From Sphaerolaimus hirsutus (lineage: Eukaryota; Nematoda; Chromadorea; Monhysterida; Sphaerolaimidae), in assembly GCA_964036195.1 (NCBI GenBank), contig OZ038450.1:14448701-14512700 (forward strand): 64,000 nucleotides of DNA. The letters are read 5' to 3'. The notes under the pieces are model-generated. The model did not search any database, was not told the origin of the DNA, and saw nothing but the letters and a program-made list of their open reading frames with translations. The position numbers and the translations under genes are program-made. Positions within the stretch are counted from its first letter, which is position 1; the number at the start of each line of letters is the position of its first letter. Shown here in pieces: positions 1-12,100 of this stretch.

Positions 1-166
1 ATTCAGTGCACCCACGTGCAGGGGGCTCATGCCCTCCCCATCCAAGGGGTCGGCGGGCGCGCCCCGATCCAAAAGTAGGGCAGAACAGGCGGCCTGGTTT
101 CGTTCCGCCGCGTAGTGTAGGGCTGTGCGTTGCGACCGGTCCACGCTGGCCACGTTCGCGCCGCGG
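1..166 (-). CDS. TANC/rols: TANC exon: ankyrin repeats, truncated by window edge
   Basis: The reading frame gives RGANVASVDRSQRTALHYAA, then a second ankyrin unit with GMSPLHVGALN at the window edge. RTALHYAAERN and SPLHVGA are the TPLH-AA-G helix-1 motifs of ankyrin repeats, which form protein-binding surfaces. The acceptor is a C-rich tract ending CGCAG with the exon beginning at 166. The first base completes an AGC serine codon with the two bases left by the 475-663 exon, restoring ELLLSRGAN. The exon continues out of the window, so its end is unknown. A G-run (171-188) on the plus strand is the polypyrimidine tract of this acceptor. Confidence 0.85.
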
Positions 167-3100
167 CTGCGGGGGCGGGGGGGGGGGGTGAGGTGGTTTC
201 TTTGGGTGTATGGTTTTTGGATGGATCTGATTTGTGGATTTTTTGAATCGGGATTTGTGATATTTTAGGGGTCAATGGAAATGTCGGCGTAACGTTACGG
301 ACACGGTAATCATAATAAAAATATCATAATATGATTCCTTATTTAGGTTTGTACGGTATGGCATTTCATATTTAGTTTTTCACAAATTACGTAAAAAGCG
401 TTCGTTATAAATACCCCCAAAATATGCATAAAAATTAAACAATTTTTTACAACAACACTTTCATTTGTACACACCTCAACAGCAGTTCCACAATGCCAAT
501 ATTGCCCAATCTCGCAGCCAACATCAAAGGTGTGGCCCCCTGTTCTCCCCTCTCAGAGTCCACATCAACACCAGTTGCCAGTAAAACGCTGACAATCTCC
601 CAAGAGCCACCCTGTACGGCGCACGCGAGCGGCGCACATGGTCGCGAGGTGACAGGCATGTTCCTGTGATGGGTGACAGGTTTTGTGTGGAGTGTTTATC
701 GTTGATTCGGCTGCAGAAGTTTTTAGTAATATTTCTGTTCATCGAAAACTGTCCATTTGATTCCATTTGTTTTCAGTTGCCACAATTTTGATGCAGTGAA
801 GTGAGCATTTTCATCAAAACATGGTATTTCGAAAATTATATTTAAATTTATCTCACCGGCAAATACACACAAACTTCACAGTTCACAACAACTCCAAAAA
901 ACGCAAACATTTTTCCACACTCACACATAACTGCCGTTAGCGCCCTGCTCCAACAGGTACCTAACGACTGCAGGTTTAGCCGCGCGGCACGCTGACGTGA
1001 GAGCCGTGTCGCCGCTGCAAGGCGCCATGGCACTGCCGCTGGCCACTTTGCTGGCGTCAGACCGGCCACTAGAATTTGTCGGTGTATTCACGTTGGCGCC
1101 GGCCATTTCCACTAGGAATTCCACCGCCTGGGAAGGGAGGGGTTTTGTTGTCGTTATTGATTGTTTGTTAATTTAATATTTAATTTTCAGGCTTCTCGGG
1201 TGTGTTTTTTAAAGGTATTTTTTGTGGAAAGTATTTTTATACAGTATGTCAACTGAAAAGTGAGCTTAAAAGTGACAAGTAGATTTGTCACTTTGAAGTT
1301 AACTTGGATCTTTCTGCATTTCAAATACTTGAATGAAATGACCCGTAATAATTTGGCAACGATCGAAACATTTGAGAAAGTCCCTCAAAATCGTTCGCAC
1401 CATTCACACCACTTCGGACGCTAAGTGATTCGTGTCGCCAGAATCAATCTATTTTATTAACTCAATAAAAACTGACGCATCCCGCGTCTTTCTACCTCCG
1501 AGATAATTCGCGCAGATCATTCAAATTTTGTTGTGCAATCGCCGTTCACGGTCACCTACGATCAATTTACTGCCGTTTAATTTACTGCCGATTTAAATAA
1601 TTATCCAGGGGCACCCCACTGCACTAGCGTTCGGTGGATGTAAGTTTCGATATTTATGTGAATGCCGACATTGTTTATGATTCAAGGACCGATATTCTAC
1701 CTTAAAAAGCGATGGATTTGCGAAGTAAATATAGATATTTCTCAAACTTGCTCAAAAATAAAAAAAAAAATATTTTAGAAGTTATCAAATTTAGATACAA
1801 GTCGTACACACCGCACGGTGCCAATGACGCCATTTATTTAAAACCAATTCGATTTAGTTTTATCCCCGCGGCGCAAATTGTTGCGCCGGGCGCGCCGACA
1901 AATAAAAAATAACGTGTCGGCTGGCGGGTTTTTCTGCATGAGACCATTTCGCGAAGGCCGCGGGCACATTTGCTATTTATATGCCCGCTTGTCGTTGCGA
2001 GACAGTTTTCAGGTGGGAGTGATGAAATTTCAAGCATGTTGCACGTAGAAAAACTTTAACCAACGCTAACGGAATGGTGAATTTTTCACTTTTTCTTTTC
2101 TAGTACGACCATGTCATCCTACATGATATTTAACTACCCGATAAGCCAAAGGCACCACAATTCTGCCAAAATCATCAAAACTCAAACACCCAAAAAACCG
2201 GCTAACCCACCCTCAAATGTCCGGCGGCGGCGGCTGCGCAGAGGGCCTGTTGAATGGCCCTCTGCCTGGTCGCGTCGTCGCCGTTCCAGTCGCACTGCAG
2301 CAGGAAGCTGAGCACGGGCACGTGGCCGGCCGCGGCGCCGTGGCACAGTGCGGTTCGGCCGGACACGTCGGTCGCGCACAGCTGCGGTTGTAAATACGTT
2401 TGATAGGGAGAACTCTCAGTGCATGTAGACTCCCAGTGCATGTAAACTCTCAGTGCATGTAAACTCTCAGTGCATGTAAACTCTGTGCATGTAAGCTATC
2501 AGTGTACGTGAATTCAGTGCATATGGATTGGGTAGTTAAAGGTGCAGTTGCACGCGCACACTCCCACTTATCATTCTACTTACTGTTCAATTTATTTATG
2601 TTTTATAGTTAATTTTTAGAAGTCATTTAGAATTTCAACGCCGCCATTGTTCTTGAAATTCAAAATAACAATCATTTATAAAATAAAGTATTGGAAATTG
2701 CAACCTTTCAAATTGTTATTTTTATTCCTGCTTTTGATGCCTCAACCCCACTCAAGGAATCAATATTTGAAGTATTTGTTTAAATTCAAATAGGGGCGTC
2801 GCAGAGCACATACTGTGTGTAAATACTGAGCACATACTCAGTTCACATGCACTGGGAGTTTACATGCACTGAGGCACACCGACGTCTGTCGTCTGATACT
2901 TTGCGCAAGTTAAAAAGCGAATAATTTTACAAATATCCAGCGAGACTACAAAAAATGTCACAAAAATCGTCCACTACAAACGACATCACCCTGAAAAAAT
3001 AAATCAACCAATCTAACCTTTGCGCCGCACTGATGCAAAATCTGCACCACGTCCAAGTGCCCTCCAGCAGCGGCGAGCATGAGCGGCGTGCGGCCGAGCG

Positions 3101-6100
3101 TGGCGCAGCCGGCCTCGCAGTTGGCGCCGAACTCGCACAGCACGGAGCACAGGTCGGCGTGGCCGGCGGCGGCCGCGCGGCACAGCAACGGCGTGCCGTC
3201 GGACAGACACGCCACTGGCGACGCACCAGAGGCTAAGAGCAGACGGGCCACCTGCGAGACAGTCACTAGGTGTCTGGATGTCTACCAACTGCAGTTACTT
3301 GTTTTCAACGTTTTTAAAAGGCTTTCAAAGTATTTCCTGATTGAGCGCACCTCAGCTCAGATAGATCAGGGGCCAATTCCGCAAATTTAGAAGTGAGAAG
3401 TAAAATGGCAAATGCGAAGTGTAATGGCAACAGCGAAGTGAATTGAGAAGTAAAATGGCAAAAGCGAAAAGAAATACCTTTTTATTTTTTTACTTCGCTT
3501 TCGCCAATTTACTTGCTATTTCACCTCACTTTTGCCATTTTAATTAGCTTTTGCCATTTTACTTATCACCTCTCAATTTGCGGAACTGGCACCAGTTCCA
3601 CAACTTCTACCCACACGACCGTTTCAAAAATGAACAACTCAAAAGCCACGAACCTTAGTATTGGGACAAGCGAGCTGTTCCTCACTACACAAAGCTCTCT
3701 CAATATCCCTGGCCGCGTGTCTGATCCAGGCCAACTGCAGTTCCTTCCCGGCCGGGCCGCACACGTCCAACAGTTCGGCGCTGGCGCTGGTGCTCTCCAT
3801 GCCTGGCACGAGGGTGGCGCCCGCGTTGGCGCCGGTGCCGTGGGACAGGTGCCTGTGCGCGTGCGCCTTCAGCAAGTGGTGGCCCAGCGTGTGCAGATCG
3901 GCTGAATTTAAACCGTCGGGCGATTGACGCAGCCACAGCGCCAGCAGAATGTGCCCGGTTCTGCAAGTGTGAGGGGTGTAGTTGTTTGGGGTGGCTGGGG
4001 GGATTTGATGAATGTAAATAGAGGCCAGAGGGAAGGGGCCAGTTCCGCAAGTGTCAAAATTACGAGTAAAACTTTACTTTTTACTTCACTCCTCAGATTT
4101 AATTTACCATTTTACTTTATTTTTAACTTTACTCTTACTTTGACACTTGCGGAATTACGGCTTCTGATCAATGAATCGTGAAACGAAAAGCGGCTAAAAC
4201 GGCGATAATAATAATGAAAATTGAAGGGCCCGGGTAAGGAAAGTTGCTTGGAACAGCCCGCAAAACACATTCACATTTGTGTAGGGTTCGTCGAATCGTT
4301 TGCAGCTACGTCGGTTTTCACAGTGCTGTCACAACAGTGCGGCGTTACGAAAAAATCTACCCGGGGTGAATTGAACAGAAAAATGCAGATTCAAATAAAA
4401 TGCAGCGATTGCAGAACAAATAAATTGTCTTAAAACATTTTTGTAAAAAAGAAATAGTAAATACGATACACATCTGTTTCTATCAGCAAGCCACAACATT
4501 GCACCTATACCTATGTATTTTTCTCCTACGCAACTCACCGGAGGAACGCGTCACGTTTGCTGCACAAGAAGCGGAAAATAACATGTGGTTTCATAAGCAA
4601 AAAATTAGCCGATCCATAAACATCACTTCAAATTCAAAAACCTACACCAACAATAAACCCATCCAAAAGGCACTTTCAAGGCACAAAACCCCCCACCCTG
4701 CAACCCACCTGGGATCCACCAAATACCTATGCACGCCACCCCTTGCACTGGGTTCCCTTACCAGCCAGGCTCTAAGTGAGCTGTGAGCCAGGCACAAAAC
4801 GGGTGACCCTTCAGAGCCCTGAATCTGCCTGCGGACTAAAATGCCCTGCAGAAGGGCTAGGCGCTCGTCGAATTGCTCAGGGCTCAAAGGATCCTTGCAG
4901 CGGCCAGCGTTGTAGGCGTCTGAGTGGGATTTTTAGACTGTGTTATGGTTGTTCTTAGAACTGTCTCAGCGTAATGCTAATTTTCTGTATAGCCAATCTC
5001 GATTGGATCACAGTTAACGTATTTTTATGGAAAATGTAAATAGGTACCGTATTACCTCGAATTATCCCCCTTGAATTAACCCCCTCAAAATGGGCTGGGG
5101 AAATAATAACCCCCCCTCGAAATACCCCCCTCCGGAATGATGTACATCATGTATGCAATGTACATGATATATTTCATACTGCTAATTTGCATTGCAGCAA
5201 CACATAGCCTAGTTTGTGTAGCTATCTACGTTTTTATGTCCAAATATATCATGTTTGGACAATTTATTACCTGTTTTGTACACAAATGCCTACTTTTAAC
5301 CATGATCCTTACGAAAATTTCTGACGAAATAATAACCTTCCCCCCTCGAATTAACCCCCCTCAAATTGTTGGCGAAATAATAAACACCCATGGGGGTATT
5401 TCGAGGTAATACGGTAGTTAAATTAGGAAGTTTAGGCTTGAGACCAACAGGAATAGATGAACAATAAACGTCTTAAAAAAATAACTACGCGTATGTTCCA
5501 CGTTTAAGAAAATTGGTGAAAGCGAAACCCCCACAAAACCAACTCAAAACTTGTTGAGACGTAAGCGGGCGCAGCGACGCCAGCACGATGCTCAGTATTG
5601 GCGCAGCGGATTCAAACGCCCGCCCACTGGGGTAACGCAGATTCACCATCAACAGATAGATCTGAGCAAAATTAAAACAATCTTAAAGAATGCACAAAAA
5701 TCTAAAAAAAGGTAAATCTACAAAAAAAAATTTTTTTAAACAAACCTCGGCCAATCCCACAGGCAGCACAGAATAATTGGCACTTTTCAATCTCAAACTG
5801 CCACACTCAACCAAATCGATCACCAGTCGCAGGTAAAGCAGGTTGCCCTGGCTGACTGACGCCACGTGACAGGCGAAATGTTCAAGTGGATCTTCACCTG
5901 GCGGCACGTTGGATACCTAAATGGGGAGTAGGAACATTGTATTTTGAGGGGTGGGAGAGGGTTGGTTAATTCGAAAAATCTGTCATTGCTTACGAAAACT
6001 ACACAAAAAGTTGTAACATGTCTCAAAAATGTCTTGACTCATGTCTTGTCTTGTCAAAATGTCTTGTCTGTACAGTCAAGTCAACTACAGTGCAGAAGGT

Positions 6101-9100
6101 GGTCGTCTTCCTTTTTTTCAGCACTTTTCAAAACAGTTTTCCAACACACATTTTTACAAACAGTACATTGGATAAACAGTCATGTGCGCTGCCAGAGCCC
6201 AGAAAATTGAGTCGCTTAATCACATTTCATACCAAAGCAACGAAATCATACACTAATCCACTGACCTGTAGCAAATGTTCATACAGTTCCACACTGGTGC
6301 CCAGCCGCCAGTCCACATAATCTTTGGCATCGCGCCAAACGCGCTCGTCCGTGTCGCCGTCGTCCAGATTGATCGGTCTGGCCGGCAGGGCGCCCGTCAG
6401 CTCGGAGCGCTTCTCGCTAGACACTGATAGGGGAGGGTTTTTTTAGTGTGGATGTTAAATGGAAATTTGAGACGTGACGTCATGTGCCATGTTTGCGCAT
6501 TTGTCATTTCAAAAAAGGGAATGTAGAAAACTCGCAGCAGTCAACAAAGTAAACATAAACCCAACAAAGGGGCATTTCAAAAACCCTTTTTTCAACCGCT
6601 TTTTTTAAAAAAGCGGGCCGTTGAAAAAAGCGCCTTTCCCATCCCTACACCCAACACACACAACAACTCACCAGTCAACACGAGTCTTACATGCGGCGGC
6701 AAATGTTTGCAGTGCTGCGCCAGGACACCGGCCACGGACACTCCCGATTCGGTCCGGTGGAATTCGGCCTCGTCAAGCCCGTCCACTACTAGCAGCACTG
6801 GCTGACCATCTTGCGGCTGTGGGGGGGAGTGATTGAGGAACTGTTGGGAGGGATTGAGGTAGATTTGGTTGTGATCTGAGCGGGTGAAGAGGGATCGTGT
6901 CGAGACTTGATTCACACTTTGTCCGGAAAAGTTACTACATGTATCTTGCTGACTTTCTATTTTCAGAAAAAATGGCAACTCGTTTTCATTTTCACATGTT
7001 CATCAATTTTGTCCTATTTAATCAGATCTACACCAGTTCGCAATGCAATCACAGGGTTCGCATTTTTATATGCAAATGAACACTTCCGTCAACTCATCAC
7101 TAGGGTTCAAACGGGAACCAGTATCCCGGAAAATTTCGGGATTTGAAAGTTCCAATCCCGATCCCGATGCCTAAATCTCAAACAACCAATCCCGATCCCG
7201 AAAACTCTATCCCGTTTGAAGCGCACTCATCACCCACCTTGACGCCGGCGAGGAGATCGCAAATGAGCACTTTGAACAGTTCGGCCGGCTCCATGCGCGC
7301 CGCGTCTCCGTTCTCCGGGTCGATCGCGGCTCGGATGCGCGCGTCGCCCAGCGCGGCAGTGGCCAGGGCGGCGCCGTACGCTTGACCTCAACAGGGAGAG
7401 TGAAATTCGACACTCGAATTAAACCACGTACAAGAAATAGAACACAAAGACGGAAATCGATTGTTCAAAATTTGTCTCCGAACTAATGATTTTCATAAAT
7501 ATATTTCGCTTCGCATATTTGACATGGAAAAATGGAAAATTATTTTATAAAAAATCGCAAATTCTAAAATGCTAGAATTCCAAAACTCGCAATAAAACAC
7601 AAATCCATGTCCCACGAAATCCACCACCACACACATAAATCCAATAGCCACCATCCAAAACCCACCAATAATAGGACTATGAGCCAACTGGCCAGCCAAA
7701 CTCGCAAGAACGTGGTGCAGCGAGCAGGATCGGGCGTCGTCCAGCCGGCAGAAATGGTAGGCCACCACGCGGTTGGCGCACAGCCGCAGCCAGTCGCCGA
7801 TACGACCACCCGAGTAGGCTGCTGAGGGTGTGGAATGTGTGAGTGGGGTGATAATGTGGAAGGAGGACAATGAAGGAGATAATTTTGAAGGGTGATAATG
7901 TGATTTGCAACTCTGGATGGATAAACACGAATTTGGATGCCTTTCCTCTGTCTTTTCTCAAAAAAATTCGGCCACAAAAAAAATTCTGCGGCCAAAAAAT
8001 TCCAGAATACAAGACCCATGTAAAATGTAATGTAATGTAAAATGTCATGAAAAATGATAAACGACCAGCAACTAAAGTGAAAGAAAATTGACATTTTACT
8101 TGACTTTTTGCACTTTCCATGGTCTGGGATCAGGTGCCAATCCCAGACCCTGTAAAATGGCTTATAAACTGTCAGGCAAAGTGTCAAAAGTGATGTAATA
8201 TGCCCTGCATATTACATGACTTTCGACACTTTGCATGACATTTGACATTTGACAGGCACCCCCAAGCACAACATCCCCCACCAACCAAAGGGCGGCGGCG
8301 TGTGCTGTTGCTGCTGCGTCTGCGCGCCGCTGTGCAAGCTGACCCGACTGCCGCCGGCCGCGCCGCCGTAGCCCGAGTCGGTGGCGCTGCCCGAGCCGAG
8401 CTGCTGGGCGTTCTGGTAGGTCGCGTCCGACTGGTGCTGCTGTTGCAGCTGCTGCTGCGAGTAGAAGGGCGAGTGCATGGCCAACTGGCCGCAGATGGCA
8501 CTCTTGCCGCAGCCGGCAGAGCCGCTGATCACCGCCGCCTGCGAGGGGGGTGGTGGATGAGTGGCAAAAAGATTTGGACTGTTGACGTTATCGATGAAAA
8601 ATTGTCGATGTAAGTATACTCGGCGGACATCACAATTAGTATGTACACTTATTAGTATGGAAACCTGCCATAACCCATCTCATAATGAACCAAAATTTTT
8701 ACATTTTATTTTTATTTGTTACTATTTTAACTGTATTTCTTCGAAATACCACCCCATCAAAATTCCAACTATGAAAAAACCCCCAGGGGGTATTTCGAGA
8801 GAATACGGTAGGTTATTTGAACACACCTCAAAACACCCAACCCACCTTCAACACATCATTCTCGCCAATAGGCCTCAAAAGGGCCTCATGGACCTCCCTA
8901 AAGAGCCAATCCCTGCCCACAAAGGGCTCATCCAAAGAACATCCGTGCGCATCTGCAGTGTCGCACATCGTGGGCACGTGCCAGTCGCAGCGCACTGAGA
9001 CACCAGGGGCCAAAGTGGAGCCACTGGGTAAGAGGTGACTGGAGGGGGGCCTTTGTTGGTGTGTTGAGCCTGGAAGGGGGGGGTGTTTGAAGGTTTTTTG

Positions 9101-12100
9101 GGGGGTACTTTCCGGGATGATTGTGTGGGGTATACCTAGTGTTTTGGGAATGAAATCTAGATGAGGTTACCACTCGCATATATGTCCAGGAAAATTACAA
9201 TTCTTCACCTACTTTTTACAAAACAAACTGCCAGTGATAATTAAAAAAATAACCTTGTAAATACGTGCGAAATAAGCGTTTGGCTTTTGCACTTTTTTAT
9301 GTAGATAAATACATGCAGAGTTTACGCAAAATACAGATGAAAGTGGGATTTTAAGTAAAAATCACACTTTCCCACACCCAATCCACCCCCACTCACCGTT
9401 AACCACACTGCCATTAGCCCTGTTCCCTCCAGCCCTAGCGAGCAGACCATTCAGCGGGTACGACCTCCTAGAACTGGCGACCGACGCGGGCCCGGGGTAG
9501 TTGTTGCCGGCCATGTGCGGCTTGCCCGACGAGTACACCGAGCCGACTGGCATCAAATCCATGTAGGATGAGCGGGATGAACCTGGTGGGGTGGGGGGGG
9601 GGTTGAGGGGTTGTAAAGGTACTTATGGGGGTCAATAAAGCATCAGTAAAGTACTCTGTAAGGTGACAAATTCAACGCGCCGTCCTCAAACAGCCGATGA
9701 AACAGAAGCCTCAAACAGCTTCAAACAGCCTTCATACTCAAACAGCCGATGAACTAATGTGGGAAGATTTACAATGCCCTATCAAGTGGAAAAAAAGTTT
9801 TCTGGCACGTTTATTGTTGGCAACATACTTGAACCTTTATCTGAAATTTCTCACTTGACAGTGCAATAAAATGGTTCTGTATAGGCAGGCCCCATTGCGT
9901 CGCAATGAATGTCTATTAAACATAAATAGCAAATACTTTAAACCAGATTAATTTCAAACCAAGTACAAAACACCTAATTCCTCCACCCACAAAAAGAAAC
10001 TAAGTAACCGACCTTGACTGCTATTACTTCTGAATTTGCTGTGCCTCACATTTCCATTGGCTCCGTTGCCACACTGCGGGCTTTGGATCAACGAAACCAG
10101 TGAAGATTGCTGCGAGTTGCCCATGCGGCCGGAACCGTTCGAACCTGAGTTGGGTGCTATATGTTGATGTATGTTATATGTACGTTTGGTGTGCACTCGT
10201 GGTAATTGAGGATGATTTTTTATGTGTATTAAATTGGTGGTGTGGCGGGAGTTTTGAGTAATATTTTTACTGGTTCGTAAAATGGTACGCGTGTACACAG
10301 AATGTGCATACATTTACAGGAATATGTACATCTTGGGCCAATCACGAACCCTGAAATATGTCACGCAAATTGCAAAATGTCAGACAAATTTGCAAAGTGT
10401 CATGTAACGTGTCACACAAATTTGCCAAATGTCATGTAAATACAATGTCAAATGCTGGGTAGAATATTCTTTGATTTTTTTTACCGGCACTTTACGTTTA
10501 ATGTGACATTTCAAAAATCTGTCCGACATTTTACATTTTATAGGGTGCAGTACTGCCCCCATGAGTGAGAATTACCTTAAAATATGACGAAAAAAATGAT
10601 GGGTATTAGTGGATGCATGTTTGTAAATAAGTAAATGATGCAAGAAATCAAGTAAGCGAGATTTTCCATATACATAAAACACGGACATGATAAATTCGGG
10701 AATGGAGAAATTCAAAATAGCACACCAGGTCAAACAATGTGCTCAAAATGACTCGGCGTCCGCACGAAACGTCAACAAATGAGTCCGCTCCGAATCACAC
10801 CTTTTACCCATACAAAGGGATTAGCGCACTCAGATACACATCACAGAATACCGCATTCACAGGTGTGTGGCACTTGTGCACACAGATTATCAGACCGGGT
10901 CACAGATGACCAGCCAATATGGCCAGGAAAGTGATCTTGTTTGAAGATTGCATACAGGGTGGCCCACGTATGCTAGGTAAATTACGTATTGCGACATTTT
11001 GATAACGAGAAAGGGATATAATTGACATTTGTCTCGATCGCATGGTGTTGTATATGAAATTGTGGTTTTGTGGAATGTTTTATGGGAAGGGAGTCGGGTA
11101 AATGTCACATTTACCTCCAAATAACTCCACATATTCCGGATCACCCTGCATCGCGTCCATAACTCGAAAACCAGGCCCGCTCATTACTGCAAACAAGGGC
11201 GCTCACTCCAGACCGGGCGCTTTGAAGTGCGCCGCTCAAAATAAAATCGATTGTGACATCGATACATTCCAACGGCTATTCCGGAGTATCGCCGGGGGAA
11301 TATGCAAAATACCTTCAATCCATTAGGTTCGGAACACACGCGCATTCTTGTTCCGTCGGAACAGATTGCATCACTTGAAACGATGCGACAGGCGCTAAAT
11401 AGGAAAAGATTGCTGCAGCAAGTCGGCTGTGATCGTTCCGCAGGGTATATGGTGTCCAGTTTACATTGAGCCAGTTTACAAACAAATTTATCATGTTTCC
11501 AGCCTAGACACAGGCTCCAATTTCATTTGCTGTCAGGTGACGTGACAAGTCTCTTGTCAACGATTGTCAAATGTAACAATTCGAGTGTCAGGTGTTCATC
11601 AACAACAAAAAATTTTGGTTGACACTTCATATACAATTCAGAATTTTTTCTCGATTATTGCGACTTGACAGTTGACAAGGTTAGAAACCGACCCCAGTTT
11701 AGTGCCGCGATCCCCCAGAGTATCGAGCGGCACATCGGCACTTAAACAAAGCAGTCACATTATCGCGTGGAACACGATTTATTAATTGACTCGCATCAGT
11801 CACGAAATATTTATGGCTCGAATAATACCACAAGAATATTTGTGGCGTGCGCCCGCGCTCAAAAGGCACCGAATTTATGCACGTCGAGGGAACTAGATGT
11901 CTTTAGATTTAGACTAGATTTATGGGAGATATCGAAAACAGCTACGGGGAAAGTCTGGCAAAGTCATGGGGCAGCTCAACTAACAGGGGCAGGGAACAAG
12001 TCGAAAAGCCCGACAAGTTTCTCGGGGTGCCCGAAAAACTTGTCGGGCTAATTAAAACGCACACGAGCTGGACAATGTCAACTCGAAACTCTCACCGTTA

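Noticed and set aside
7564-8187. 207-codon minus-strand frame near the P-loop exons
   Set aside because: It crosses an intron, a hairpin element and the 7666-7818 exon out of phase; the correct frame there gives RVVAYHFCRLDDARSC.
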